DNA of 64,000 nucleotides from Molanna angustata (taxonomy: Eukaryota > Arthropoda > Insecta > Trichoptera > Molannidae). Below the pieces are notes generated by a model that had not been told where the DNA came from, made no database searches, and saw only the letters and a program-made list of their open reading frames with translations. Each line of letters starts with the position of its first letter. The stretch's first letter is position 1. Where the stretch lies: assembly GCA_963576475.1 (NCBI GenBank), contig OY754990.1, positions 17,884,653 through 17,948,652 of the forward strand, in the 5' to 3' direction. Positions 52,831-64,000 of the stretch are shown in pieces. A program made the translations under genes and the position numbers.

Positions 52831-53402
52831 GGAATTAACTCTTGGAATTTTTCGCTTCTTAACCGTTCCTTCAACAGTTCAACTAATTTTTTTCGCTGGT
52901 TGAGGTTAATGCGATAGTAGATATTCCTGAGATAGCTGTGTACCTTTATATGAATTGTACTGTGTACCTGTTTATGAATTGTATAATGTTCCTTTATATT
53001 ATGAATTGTAGTTTAATTTTTTTATACTGTCTTATCTGAATTGAAAATTGTAAATCTTCTGAACTCCTCCCCCAAGGACAAGGTTTTCTTCCTTTCGGGG
53101 AGTATTTCAAATTTCAATTTGTGATATCTTTTCTACTTTTACTGTCATGATGCCACGATTTTACGTATTCGGAAACGGTGTCTACTAAGTATTAGGTAAT
53201 TTCGGAATTAACCGATAATAGTACCATTTTTTTGGTAATAAATTAACTTCAATTTAACTTTGTTTCATTAACAATAATTCTCCACCATACCATTGTAGTG
53301 AACGTTGAAAATGTAGGTACATACAATTATAACAAAGTCTCAAAGATCGGTATGTCTATAATTAAGTAGGTAAATAATGCTCGGTGTTTAGTTAGTTTCC
53401 CC
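52831..53402. other. Non-coding stretch
   Basis: 53040-53125 (ctcctcccccaaggacaagg, ttttcttcctttcgggga) has retroposon 3' UTR character. Nothing else recognised. Confidence 0.4.
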
Positions 53403-53690
53403 TCAGCCGTTCGCAGTCCGGATTGTCAGCAGTGAAGTTAGCTGATTGTGTTTTCCTCTTAAAGTATTTTCTCCTCCTGGGGAAACCGCATTAGGTAATT
53501 TGACGGTATTACATTTTGTTGGTAAATATAACACGACAAAATATAGTCCACTGTTAAATGGGCAGTTTATGACTGCGCCGACTGGCGGAAATTCGGCCCG
53601 ATGCGCAGAGTAAAGAATGTACAGAGCCGACATAAGGTATGACTTTTGGCCAGGGTATTGGCACATACAGGGACGTTGATATGGAGACAC
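53403..53690 (-). CDS. Uncharacterised open frame of 95 codons
   Basis: It reads CQYPGQKSYLMSALYILYSA, HRAEFPPVGAVINCPFNSG, KCNTVKLPNAVSPGGENTLR and so on to TGA near 53403. The DNA is GC-richer than its neighbours. No domain recognised and the forward strand shows no better frame. Could be an element's coding or antisense sequence. Confidence 0.2.
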   Translation of the reverse strand: MSPYQRPCMCQYPGQKSYLMSALYILYSAHRAEFPPVGAVINCPFNSGLYFVVLYLPTKCNTVKLPNAVSPGGENTLRGKHNQLTSLLTIRTANG

Positions 53691-53747
53691 TGAAAGATGT
53701 CACTGATGGAATTTTGTGAAAAAAATTCTTTTCACAAAATAACCATT

Positions 53748-54275
53748 ATTCTTCTTCTTCTTCGTTTAGTAGACCTAGTTGGTCTGTTCTTCAGAAACTA
53801 TGCCTCCTGGGATGACGAAGTCCAGCTATCCTTCCATCTCTTCGGTGGTCTACCGGGTAGGCGGCGGCCAGGAGGAATTTCGTTCGCTGCTATATACGCA
53901 ATGGTCAATGGTCCCTCCAATGCCTTATTCTGGATCTACTCCATCGAACGATGTCCTGTATTCCAAACGTTTTCCTTATTTAAACATTGCGAACACGGTC
54001 TCCGAGAGTTTTATCAGTGATCGACCTTAGGACCTTCATCTCCGTTGTCCTTAGGAGCCCCTTGGTTCGTACGATATCTGCACGTGTTTCCACAGCATAC
54101 GCCATGATCGGTCGAACACATGTCTTATATATTCTGACCTTACTGTCAATACGCATGTGTTTTTTTTTCCAGATCATATTTTTCAAACATCCAGATACGA
54201 CAGATGCTTTACTGACTTGTTCGCGGACTTCAGTGTAAAGGCCGTTATGGCTGCAGATCTCTACTCCTACCATTA
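53748..54275 (-). mobile_element. RTE-type LINE 3' fragment (GRPPKRWKDSW family)
   Basis: From the GAAGAAGAA tail at 53748 the reverse strand runs up through the GRPPKRWKDSW region to DRVRNV and VRPIMAYAVETRADIVRTK, LLRTTEMKVLRSITDKTLG, VSKASVVSGCLKNMIWKKK, with a few shifts. The most complete member of this family together with 37165-37571. Confidence 0.8.
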
Positions 54276-54352
54276 TTAATATTTAAAAATTATTATAATT
54301 TTCTTAAAAATTCCGCTTTTATCTTAAAAAATCCGCTTATATAAATTATAAG

Positions 54353-54590
54353 GAAACGGGTAAAGTGGAGGAATACATTAAATTTTCCAAACTTAGGACA
54401 CAATGTAAAGTTATGTCGCAAAAGTGCTATGAAGACTACATAGGCAACGTAAAGGAAAAAAAAAAAGTGATCGGAAATTTATCAACACACAAAAGAAAGA
54501 CAGTGGCGCTCTCCTTAATACTATGACGTTCAATGGTTCGATCAGTGATGACCCAAAAGTAATCACTCTATGTCAAATATTTATTGAACA
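54353..54590 (+). mobile_element. LINE ORF2 fragment upstream of the RT domain
   Basis: KVEEYIKFSKLRTQCKVMSQ, KCYEDYIGNVKEKKKVIGNL, STHKRKTVA, then a shift to MTFNGSISDDPKVITLCQIF. 'F..LR..CK.....CY..Y........P..FW.F.N.K...P' followed by '...D...I...F..' is the linker between endonuclease and RT of Jockey/CR1-type LINEs. It is cut by a SINE at 54595. Confidence 0.65.
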
Positions 54591-54594
54591 CACC

Positions 54595-54750
54595 CAATAA
54601 CAATTTTCAACATTCTGGTGACTTACGACGTCATTTGTTTCACATATCCAGACTGAAACACAATTAAATACTGTCTCCATCGGTAACCTGGGACATTTTG
54701 CTTTGGATCTAGATATCTTATAAACTGAGCCACGAAGGCGGACAAAATGA
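54595..54750 (-). mobile_element. tRNA-derived SINE, diverged reverse-strand copy
   Basis: acattctggtgacttacgac, catatccagactgaaacac, and at the far end actgagccacgaaggcggac, the complement of the A box region. B box is mutated (gtaacctggga). Confidence 0.6.
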
Positions 54751-54914
54751 TGCGTTGGACAGTATTTCAACCACTGTTGAAAATACAATATAACCCACGG
54801 TTGGTACAGCCTTTTTAGAAGAAGGAACACTCTTGATGTATGCAGCTGATAAAATATGTCACATAACACCTCTTCTCAACGAACTACACTGCCAAAATGA
54901 GAGAACTATAAGGT

Positions 54915-55195
54915 ACGCTTGATGGTGTTTAATGCTGTGAAAAACTTGATTCCACACTACATTCAAGAACTGTTCCATCAGGAAGACAGCTTACATTTGG
55001 ACAGAGTCAGAAAGGCGATTTACTATGATCGCGGTTTGAGTGTGAATGGGCCTTTGAAATGGAAAAAAATTCCCTTGACATGCATGGAACTAAGAGAACT
55101 TGTTTCGTAAAGCCAACAAATAACTTAAAGCGCCCTCGGAGTGATGTCGTATCATTGAATGGCGCTTTATAAATTCTATTTATTAATATTATTGA
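54915..55195 (+). mobile_element. CR1-like LINE fragment with 3' UTR
   Basis: VFNAVKNLIPHYIQELFHQE, DSLHLDRVRKAIYYDRGLSV, NGPLKWKKIPL, stop at 55108. Its 3' UTR (agcgccctcggagtgatgtc, aatggcgctttataaattc) equals those at 19178 and 41918. It may be the 3' end of the same element as 54353-54590, with the middle lost. Confidence 0.7.
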
Positions 55196-55788
55196 TGACC
55201 GAACCGCGGCGGAATTCGGCCGGCGGATTGATTCCGTCGATCTTGTCTTACAGTCCGTGTGATTTGGAGTGGAAGCCAATTACACGTGCCGTTTAGTTCT
55301 GTTGACATTCCATTAGCGACAAGGAGGGAGCGAGAGAGCCGGTGAGTGGTGCGAGAGGAACGGAGGAGGAACAGAGACAGGCAGAAACAGATATCCCACT
55401 ACAAACCATCGTGGACCAGCCACTACACAATGTCTATTGATACAATAACACTATCGATTCACTAAAGTATACTATGACGCTCGTTCAACATTGCTACGTT
55501 TTAAAATGGACAAGTGAAAGATGTCGTTTCTGTTTATTTTGTAGGTAAAGAGAAATGAGCTCCATTGTTTTAGAAAAAAGATTCTACTTTTCAAAGTCTC
55601 AATCGATTGAAATTTTCAAGTAAAGACTAAAGTAGATTGAGAAGAGACTAGTTCAAGCCTGGGCTGCATTTGGAAAGCTGTCTTTTATCATTGAATCCCC
55701 AAAATTTGAAAAAGATTTAAAAAAAATCTTTCCGTGCTTACATAGGTACGGGCTAAAAACGTCAGTATTGAATTAACATATTATGCAC
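55196..55788. other. Non-coding stretch with a GC-rich island
   Basis: 55196-55440 is clearly GC-richer (gaaccgcggcggaattcggc, gagggagcgagagagccggt) than anything within several kb. No open exon could be fixed. It could be a 5' UTR/promoter of a host gene or a fragment of an element's 5' end. Confidence 0.4.
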
Positions 55789-56139
55789 AAGTTCATGGTG
55801 ACATAGAGGTCTATGGAGAGAAGGATGTTGAACATCTCTTTAAGAGATAGGTGGATAAGACAGCAGACCAAAGTGACTGATGTCGCTGAGAGAGTCGCCA
55901 CTCTGAAATAGAACTTGGCGGGACACATTGCCAGATATACAGATGCTAGGAGGACCCAGAGAGTCTTGGAGTGGCGTCAGAGACGGGGAAAATTAGACGT
56001 GGGACGTCCTCAGACATGGTGGTCGGACTGCATCAAAGCAGTGGCAGAGAGCAATTGGAAGCGAGGTGCCCAGGAAAGGGAGGAGTGGAAGAAGAGGGGG
56101 AAGACCTTTGTTCAAATCTGGACGCAAACAGACGGATGA
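55789..56139 (+). mobile_element. RTE-type LINE 3' end
   Basis: KFMVT, stop, RSMERRMLNISLRDRWIRQQ, TKVTDVAERVATLK, stop, NLAGHIARYTDARRTQRV, LEWRQRRGKLDVGRPQTWW, GAQEREEWKKRGKTFVQIW, TGA. The 'M.GISLRDR.RN..IR..T.V.D...R....KW.WAGHIAR' block and 'VGRP..RW.DD...V....W...AQ.R..W...G.AYVQ.W' end are classic for RTE. Two stops. A GATGAAGAAGAAA tail follows. Confidence 0.85.
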
Positions 56140-56649
56140 TGAAGAAGAAATTGAATAAAGGAGTTATACCTAATAACTCTTAATTGACACACCCTACTCC
56201 ATCCTCTCTCACATACCACAATCTCTATCTTCTACCTTTATTTGTTGCTGTTATTTTTCTTAATGAATAATGGTATGTGTTTGTCTTTCTTTTTGTTTTT
56301 TTACTCCTCACTACCCTAAGGAGATAAAGTGGGGATATATGAAACCGCAATTTTTATGGTAATTTTTTTATTATAGATTATCATCTAGTATCATGTTGAG
56401 ATTGTATTCTGAAACTATCACATTGTATCTGTGTGTGTGTGTTTTGATTCTTTTCAAATTTTGCATTTTTAATACAAATTTTGCATCTTTAACCCCACCG
56501 CACACAGCAAGCAGTACGTGCTGTGTGACATGTACTGTGTGCTATGTAAGGCGTGTTTATTTTTACTTTATCATTTATAGACTTAAGTACTTATTCGATT
56601 CTATTCAAATATTGCAAATATGTATATCTTATACTCGCTAAGACCCCAT
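56140..56649. other. Non-coding stretch
   Basis: A short TG run at 56420-56440. Otherwise nothing recognised. Confidence 0.4.
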
Positions 56650-56830
56650 TAGATTTTGAAGGATATCTGAATAGTGCTTCTCTACCACATTCAAAATGGG
56701 TGGCGAACCTTATTGCACAACTATGTGAGATTTTATAATATTTCGCCTGATGTATTTTCGATAATTCGGCCCTTAAAGGACAACCAAAAACGAAAATAAT
56801 GGAACCACTATTGTTAGCCGGTGCCTCACG
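56650..56830 (+). repeat. Dispersed repeat, diverged copy 3 of 3
   Basis: ttcaaaatgggtggcgaacc, gtattttcgataattcggcc and cggtgcctcacgg align with 33810-33930. Confidence 0.5.
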
Positions 56831-57681
56831 GACGAAAAAATAAAAACATCCTCGTTAAAAAAATGATTATGCTGAAAATCGTCTGTTGGGGGCTTGTCCT
56901 CCCCTGTAAGTTGATTATGCAAGCTGCGTCATAATATAACCGTTCATGGTATATCTTTCAGAGATGGGAGCTTAGTGACATGAAGGTAGGTACATACAAG
57001 GTTCCGATCAAATTTATCCCCAATAAAGATTTTCGTCCATCGATAAGTCTTATTTTGGAATCTTATGTAATTTCCCTTTATTATTCCCCCAGCGTATTCT
57101 TGCCATCTCAGGATAATCCGGCAATCATTTAAATTATTTTTTAAGACTTTTAATTTCGACGCATACAAATGAGGGGGAGAGTCGTGCACCTTGGATACCT
57201 CCATGATCGATCGAGATTTTTCCCCTGCACTGATTACAAAATTCCACTTTCATAACCATAAAAATAATTATAATTGAAATACATTAAAATAATAGAAAAA
57301 TAACATTTCATTTTGAATATTCATAAATTATGTTAATATTGAGAATATTCATGACTCAGTTGAGATCGGATCTCGTGTTGGAGAGAGGAGCATAGTCACT
57401 ATCTTCATTCGTTTCTGGGTGAAGTCGAAGTAAACAGGCGTCAGATTTCGCAACAGAAAGCTAACGCTCATCAGTGAAGCACACGTTTGCACTCATATAA
57501 ATCGACGAACGCCGGCCGTTCCTCGCAAAACCAAACACTCTGTCCACCGTCACCTCTCCTACGATTCAAACCGCTATAACACATTAATTCACAATAAAAT
57601 CGATTCACCAACACATATTTGAAAAAAAAATAACTCATTTCACTTATATTAGTCAATCATTGGATGAGGTTATAACTGTTT
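56831..57681. other. Non-coding stretch
   Basis: AT-rich, unique-looking. Several short open frames without recognisable content. Confidence 0.4.
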
Positions 57682-57826
57682 ATATGACAATGATTAATAT
57701 GAACACATATATAATTCCACAATTTATTTTATTTTTCTCCCGACGACCGTTTCGACGGGAGAAAAATAAAATAAATTGTGGAATTATATCTGTGTTCAAA
57801 TTAATCATTGTCATAATGGAATTCTA
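57682..57826. repeat. Long hairpin, arms of about 65-70 bp
   Basis: The left arm (tatgacaatgattaatatga ... aattccacaatttattttat ... ctcccg) is mirrored by the right arm (cgggagaaaaataaaataaa ... ggaattatat ... aatcattgtcata). The core gacgaccgtttcga, reversed, reads tcgaaacggtcgtc. The inner 30 bp is perfect, the outer part has a few mismatches. Confidence 0.9.
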
Positions 57827-58013
57827 CAAATTAGAAGCCGTCACAATCGAAAGATTGAAAAGTGCGACACTGTTTACATATTTTATTACTAATTTCAGTC
57901 CCTAGTTCTCCTCAATTCATCTGGAAGGTCATTGAACAATTTATGCCTGAGCATACAAAATGGTGCTTTGCATTTTGCACGATTTTAAAATATAAATACA
58001 TATTTGTACAAAC

Positions 58014-58165
58014 ATACATGCATACCATCAAGCCAGGTCCCTCACGGGCGGGGTAGGCAGAAAGAACCGAATGCCACATTTTTCTTTCTTGACACACGTT
58101 CATCGCCTCGTCAACATTGATGCATCGTCTCATACATATTCGTCTGTTGTTAGGTTGGGTTACGC
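58014..58165 (-). mobile_element. RTE-type LINE 3' tip (RDMA family)
   Basis: The tail is tacatgcataccatc; the reverse strand reads NNRRICMRRCINVDEAMNVC, QERKMWHSVLSAYPARE. The final codons are altered (a GGCGGGG insertion near 58050). Confidence 0.75.
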
Positions 58166-58754
58166 TGAACATTTTTATTTCTGAACACATCGACGAGGAG
58201 AAAGACATGGAAAGGTGACATGGAATTATGTATCTTAAACTGAATCAAAAAAATTCTAGCAGTTCTAGCTCATTGGTGTCTTTAAATTAAATGACTTAGT
58301 TTTTTTTAATACTAATAAATTAATATTACCGTTTTTAACCATGCCAAAGATAAGACGACTCCCCTAAAGTCTAAATTCTTTTTTTTTCTATTTTGCATAA
58401 CATAATTCTCTTCCTCTTCTCGCATAATCTTCGCTGTTTTCATCAATTCCTCTTATATAGGGGACCTGCATCCCTTGACGGGTTTCTGCATTAAATTTAT
58501 TGCAAGTAGGTAATTGGTTTTGCGAAAATTTATAGCCATTATTAATGATTTTTTTACGATTAATTTAAACGTAGAAAATAATGGCGCTTGCGTAGCAAGA
58601 TACTTTAAAAAACATCATTGTACCCATCTTTTAAATCTACATTATGTACATATTAAAATTTCGCCGCGTTGAGATGGTTATTGATATACAGATTGCAGAT
58701 GTCAAGGCGTTAGATTTAGTTAATTAGTCGTTAGTTAATTAGACGATTTATATA
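58166..58754. other. Non-coding stretch
   Basis: AT-rich; nothing recognised. Confidence 0.4.
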
Positions 58755-58920
58755 CAGGGTGTCACATAATCCAACGTATTCCTTTTAAGGGCTGTTATAC
58801 CAACTCATGACTCGCCAGAATATGCAAATATGATCTTTGAAAAAGTGCCTTGGTTTTCGAGATATTGCCACTTTTACAAAGTGCCCGAAAATCTCCGCCT
58901 TAGATTGTTTTTTCGAGTGA
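58755..58920 (+). mobile_element. Possible end of a DNA transposon
   Basis: tacagggtgtcacataatcc begins at 58755 in the style of Tc1/mariner ends (compare tacagggtgtctcaaaataa at 17818). It is followed by GC-richer sequence (ttcgagatattgccactttt). No matching second end was found. Confidence 0.25.
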
Positions 58921-59582
58921 CATATTTACAAATTTCAATATTTTGGAATTCTAATTTATGTTCCATAATTTTGAATAACTCAGCTATTGATTACAATCCA
59001 AAATAATACTAAAATTTTTTTTTGGCGGAAAAAAAAAATAATTATGGCCCGGATATGAATTAAAAAAAAATATCACCCAACTTTGATTGTTCACACTGAA
59101 AAAAAAATGTATCACGCCAACCTGGAAAGTTATTGAAAAAGTTGGCGCAATCAATGTTATTTCCAAAATAGTATAACAATTCCAATGTTTTACAATAAAA
59201 AATAGATATTGCTATTTAACTGCTAAATGAGCCGATTGTGAAATTATTTCATTAATTAGGATTTCCGGCATAAACACTTGCTTTTATTTATAAAAGTGAC
59301 AAGGATTTATTTTAACTACATAAAACATTTAGATAATCTAAAGGCAAGTGTTCACATTAAAATTTTTCTTTTTCTTTAGTTTATAATTATAAAAAATAAT
59401 ACCACTACTACAAATTGATAAAACTAACAAGAAAAACAACATTAAAAATAATAAAATCAAGACAATGAGTAATGAAACAAATAGAAGACATCTAAAACTA
59501 AGAACTAGATTTAAAAATCTACATAAAAACTATAGCTAAAAATCATACAAATCTATAGAATTACAAATCTTAAAAAATAAAA
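58921..59582. other. Non-coding AT-rich stretch
   Basis: A-rich on the plus strand from 59390. Nothing recognised. Confidence 0.4.
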
Positions 59583-62500
59583 AGGGTTATTTTTTTAGGA
59601 GCATGGGTGTTATTTTTTTTTAAATCATTGTTATTATTCGCGTTATTTTTTGGGAAAATAGGTGTTATATTTATAGGAAAGCAATGTTATTATTCGCGTT
59701 ATTTTTTGTAATAGGGGCTATATTTTTTAGAAAATTGATGTTATTATCGCGTTATGTTTTAGGAAAACGGGTTTTATTTTTTGTAGAATTCAATGTTAAT
59801 ATCCGCGTTATTTTTTGGAAAAGGGGTATAATTTTTGGAAAAAATAGAGCTAATATTCTAGATATTGTTTGAATAAGGGATTTTATTTTTGAAGAAAAGT
59901 TATGTTATTATTCGTTAATTTTTTTGGAAAAGGGGGTATTATTTTTGTAGAAAGTGGTGTTATATTTCAGGTTTTTTGTTGGAAAAATCGTATTATTTTT
60001 GTAGAAAAGTGGTGTTATTATTCACATTATTTGTTGAAAAGTGGTATTATTTTTGTTGAAAAGTGGTGTTATTATACGCGTTATTTTTTAGAAAAGGGTC
60101 ATTATTTTTGTAGAAAAGCGGTGTTATTATTCGTTTATTTTTTTTAGGAAAAGTAGTGTTATTTCAGTAGAAAAGTGGTGTTAATAATCAAGTTATTTTT
60201 TTAGAAAAATTGGGAATTACTTTTTTAAAATCATTGTTGTTATTCGCGTTATTTTTTTGGAAAAGGAATATTTTTTTTTGTTGAGGAACGGTCTTAATAT
60301 TTGCGTTATTTTTTAAAAAAGAGCTGTTAGTTTTGAAGAAAAGTGGTTCTTATTCGTTTTTTTTTTGGAAAGGGGATGTTATTTTAGAAGACAATTTGTG
60401 GAAAAAGTGATTTTATTTTTGTCAAACAGTGGCGTTATTATTCGCGTTATTTTTAAGGAAAATAGGTGTTTAATTTGTAGAAAAAGAATGTTATTATGCG
60501 CGTTATTTTTATGCAAAAAATGTTATATTTTTTAGAAAAGTGATGTTATTATTCGCTTTATGTTTCAGGAAAATGGGTTAATTTTTTTAGAAAACAATGT
60601 TAATATCCGCGTTACTTTTTGGAAAAAGGGTATAATTTTTGTAAAAAAGCTGTGCTGATATTCTAGATATTTTTTTGGAAAAGGGATTTTATTTTTGAAG
60701 AAAAGTTATGTTATTGTACTTTTACTTTTTTGGAATAGGGGTATTATTTTTGAATAAAAGTGGTGTTATTTTTGTAGATAATTTTAGTTCTTATTCGTTT
60801 TCTTTTATTGCAAAGGGGGTGTTATTTTTGTAGAAAAGTGGTGTAATTGTTCACGTAATTTGTTGGAAAATTGGTATTAGTTTTGTAGATAAATGGTGTT
60901 ATTGATCACGTAATTTGTTTGAAAAGTGGTATTATTTTTGTAGATAAGTGGTATTCTTGTTCACGTAATTTGTTGGAAAAGTGGTATTATTTTTGTAGAT
61001 AAGTTGTTATTTTTTTTAGGAAAATGGGTGTTATATTTGTAGGAAAGCAGTTTTATTATTCGCGTTATTTTTTGTAATAGGGGTTATATTTATTAGAAAA
61101 TTGATGTTATTTTTCGCGTTATGTTTTAGAAAAACGGGTTTTATTTTTTTGTAGAATTCAATGTTAATATCCGAGTTATTTTTTGGAAAAGGGTATAATT
61201 TTTGAAAAAATAGAGCTAATATTCTAGATATTGTTTGAGTAACAGATTTTATTTTTGAAGAAAAGTTATGTTATTATTCGTTAATTTTTTTGGAAAAGGG
61301 GTATTATTTTTGTATTTAAGTGATGTTATTTTTGTAGAGAATTGTTGTTATAATTCGTTTTCTTTTATTGCAAAGGGGGTGTTATTTTTGTAGAAAAGTG
61401 GTGTTATTGTTCACGTAATTTGTTGGAAAAGTGGTATTAGTTTTGTAGTTAAGTGGTGTTATTGATCACGTTATTTGTTTGAAAAGTGGTATTTTTTTTG
61501 TAGATAAGTTGTGTTATTATTCGCGTTATTTTTTTGGAAAATGGGTGCTATATTTGTAGGAAAGCAATGTTATTATTCGCGTTATGTTTTAGGAAAACGA
61601 TTATTATTTTTTTAGAATTCAATGTTAATATCCGCGTTATTTTATAGAAAAGGGGTATAATTTTTGGAAAAAATAGAGCTTATATTCTAGATATTGTTTT
61701 AATAAGATATTTTATTTTTGAAGGAAAGTTATGTTATTATTCGTTAATTTTTTTGGAAAAGGGGTATTATTATTATTAGGGGTAAGGGGTAGTATTATTT
61801 TTGTAGAGAATTGTTATAATTCGTTTTCTTTTATTGCAAAGGGGGTGTTATTTATGTAGAAAAGTGGTGTTATTGTTCACGTAATTTGTTGGAAAAGTGG
61901 TATTATTTTTGTAGATAAGTGGTGTTTTTGTTCACGTAATTTGTTGGAAAAGTGGTATTATTTTTGTAGATAAGTTGTGTTATTATTCGCGTTATTTTTT
62001 TAGGAAAATGGGTGTTATATTTGTAGGAAAGCAATGTTATTATTCGCGTTATTTTTTGTAATAGGAGTTATATTTTTTAGAAAATTGATGTTATTAGTCG
62101 CGTTATGTTTTAGGAAAACGGGTTTTATTTTTTGTAGAATTCAATGTTAATATCCGCGTTATTTTTTGGAAAAAGGGTATAATTTTTGGAAAAAATAGAG
62201 CTAATATTCTAGACATTGTTTGAATGAGGGATTTTATTTTTTAAGAAAAGTTATGTAATTATTCGTTAATTTTTTTGGAAAAGGGGTATTATTTTTGTAT
62301 AAAAGTGGTGTTGTTTTTGTAGAGAATTGTTATAATTCGTTTTCTTTTATTGCAAAGGGGGTGTAATTTATGTAGAAAAGTGGTGTTATTGTTCACGTAA
62401 TTTGTTGGAAAAGTGGTATTAGTTTTGTAGATAAGTGGTGTTATTGATCACGTTATTTGTTTGAAAAGTGGTATTTTTTTTGTAGATAAGTTGTGTTATT

Positions 62501-64000
62501 ATTCGCGTTATTTTTTTGGAAAATGGGTGCTATATTTGTAGGAAAGCAATGTTATTATTCGCGTTATTTTTTGTAATAGGGGTTATATTTTTTAGCAAAT
62601 TGGTGTTATTAGTCGCGGTTATGTTTTAGAAAAAGGGGTTTAATTTTTTGTAAAATTCAATGTTAATATCCGCGTTATTTTTTGGAAATAGGATATAATT
62701 TTTGGAAAAAATAGACCTAATATTCTAGACATTGTTTGAATGAGGGATTTTATTTTTTTAGAAAAGTTATGTAATTATTCAATAATTTTTTTGGAAAAGG
62801 GGTGTTATTTTTGTATAAAAGTGGTGTGATTTTTGTAGAGAATTGTTGTTATAATTCCTTTTTCTTTTTTTGCAAAGGGGGTGTTATTTTTTTAGACAAG
62901 TGATGTAATTGTTCATGTAATTTGTTGGAAAAGTGGTATTATTTTTGTAGATAAGTTGTGTTATTATTCGCGTTATTTTTTTAGGAAAATGGGTGTTATA
63001 TTTGTAGGAAATCAATGTTGTTATTCGTGTTATTCTTCGGAAAAGGGGTATTATTTTTGTATAAAAGTGGTGTTATTTTTGTAGAAAATTGTTGTTATTA
63101 TTCGTTTTCATTTATTGCAAAAGGGGTGTAATTTTTGTAGAAAAGTGGTGTTATTGTTCATGTAATTTGTTGGAAAAGTGGTATTATTTTTGTAGAAAAG
63201 TGGTGTTATTATTCACGTTACTTTTTGGAAAGGTAGTTTTATTTTTGGAGAAAAGTTGTGTTATAATTCGCGATATTTTTTTTGAAAATGTTCATTATTT
63301 TTGTAGAAAATTCATGTTATTATTCCTTTTTTTGGAAAGGGAGTGTTATATTTGTAGAAATGTTGTGTTATTGTTGGAAAAAAGGTATTATTTTTGTAGA
63401 AAAGTCGTGTGATTATACACGTTATTTTTTGGAAAAGTGGTATTATTTTTGTTGAAAAGTTGTTTTAATATTCGCGTTATTTGTTAGGAAAATGGGTGTT
63501 CTATTTGTAGGAAAGCAATGTTATTATTCGCGTTATTGTTTTGGAATAGGGTGTTATATTTTTTAGAAAAGTGATATTATTATTCGCGTTATGTTTTAGG
63601 AAAAACGGTTTTATTTTTTGTAGAAATCTATGTTAATTTTGAACATATTTTTGGGAAAAGGGATTTTATTTTTGTAGAAAAGTAGTGTTATTATGCGTTT
63701 TATTTTTTTATAAAAGCGGTATAATTTTTGTAAAAGAGTGGTGTTATTATGGCGTTATTTTTGAGGAAAATGGGTTTTATTTTTTGTAGATATCCGTGAT
63801 ATTATTTTTTTAAAAAGGGGTATTTGTTTCGATGAAAAGTGGTGTAATTTTTCGCTTTATTTTTTAGAAAAGGGGTATTAGTTTAGTACAAAAGTGGTGT
63901 TATTGTTCACGTAATTTGTTGGAAAAGTGGTATAATTTTTGTAGAAAAGTGGTGTTATTATTCACGTAATTTGTTGGAAAAGTGGTATAATTTTTGCAGA
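59583..64000. repeat. Diverged satellite: about 55-bp units with a longer-period organisation
   Basis: Continuous repeats of gttattattcgcgttatttt, ttggaaaagggg, tattatttttgtagaaaagt to the right edge (4.4 kb, end not reached). Unit length is about 50-56 bp. A distinctive variant carrying attctagatattgtttg recurs at 59858, 60663, 61224, 61687, 62219 and 62725 (spacing 805, 561, 463, 532, 506), so blocks of about ten units repeat as larger units in the middle of the array. Units are too diverged to be a young array. Open frames inside (for example around 59902 and 63089) are repeat translations. Confidence 0.9.

Noticed and set aside
55007..55279. Reverse-strand 90-codon frame
   Set aside because: Antisense of the CR1-like C-terminus and 3' UTR at 54915-55195.
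59902..60147. Open frames inside the right-hand satellite (also 63089-63412)
   Set aside because: They are translations of the repeat unit in phase by chance; no start context, no domain, and the repeat is AT-rich and diverged.
1..64000. LTR retrotransposons, endogenous virus genes or a complete autonomous element
   Set aside because: I saw no pair of direct long terminal repeats and no gag, protease, integrase or envelope motif; all RT remnants are of non-LTR or Penelope-like type and truncated.

Overview
The window looks like AT-rich animal, almost certainly insect, genomic DNA, and most likely lepidopteran. Nothing in it is organised like bacterial or viral DNA. The evidence is one clean host exon with good splice sites (an immunoglobulin-domain exon at 12681-12850) inside very long non-coding stretches, many decayed non-LTR retrotransposon fragments of types common in moths and butterflies, tRNA-derived SINEs, non-autonomous Helitrons, MITE-like DNA elements, micro- and minisatellites, and a satellite block. 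I base the order on the style of the RTE, Helitron and LINE-tail repeats, not on a marker gene, so it is an inference.

Layout. 1-12.6 kb is intergenic or intronic DNA with scattered LINE (RTE, CR1/Jockey-like), Helitron, fold-back and Penelope-like remnants. 12.7 kb carries the only convincing host coding exon. 13-23.3 kb holds a local duplication next to that exon, an uninterrupted RTE 3' ORF fragment (15.3-16.0 kb), a Helitron, a deleted Tc1/mariner-like copy and more LINE pieces. 23.3-28.5 kb is a nested structure: an RTE copy is split by a 4.62-kb insertion with 27-bp terminal inverted repeats and a TTA target duplication (PIF/Harbinger-like). Inside that insertion sit five different tandem arrays and a further 300-bp insertion with a 12-bp target duplication. 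28.6-31.7 kb is a run of fold-back element, SINE, complete Helitron, second mariner derivative and SINE. 32.9 kb has a second, weaker exon candidate. 34.6-58.2 kb is more of the same: about a dozen RTE pieces, LINE C-termini, SINEs, a complete second Helitron (46.7-47.6 kb) and several long hairpins. 59.6-64.0 kb is a divergent satellite of about 55-bp units with a longer-period organisation, running off the right edge.

How it works together. Apart from the Ig exon (plus strand; it needs flanking exons outside the window or beyond long introns) I see no gene set, operon or pathway. The biology here is transposon biology: internally deleted mariner copies that share one deletion, non-autonomous Helitrons with a conserved 5' palindrome, nested insertions with readable target duplications, a tandem array built from an RTE 3' end, and a dispersed repeat (called family K here) whose class I could not name. 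No element in the window appears to encode a complete transposase or reverse transcriptase.

Limits. All family assignments come from reading translations and end sequences by eye. Divergence, copy number and exact clade names were not computed. Boundaries of decayed elements are approximate (tens of bases) unless a target duplication is stated.
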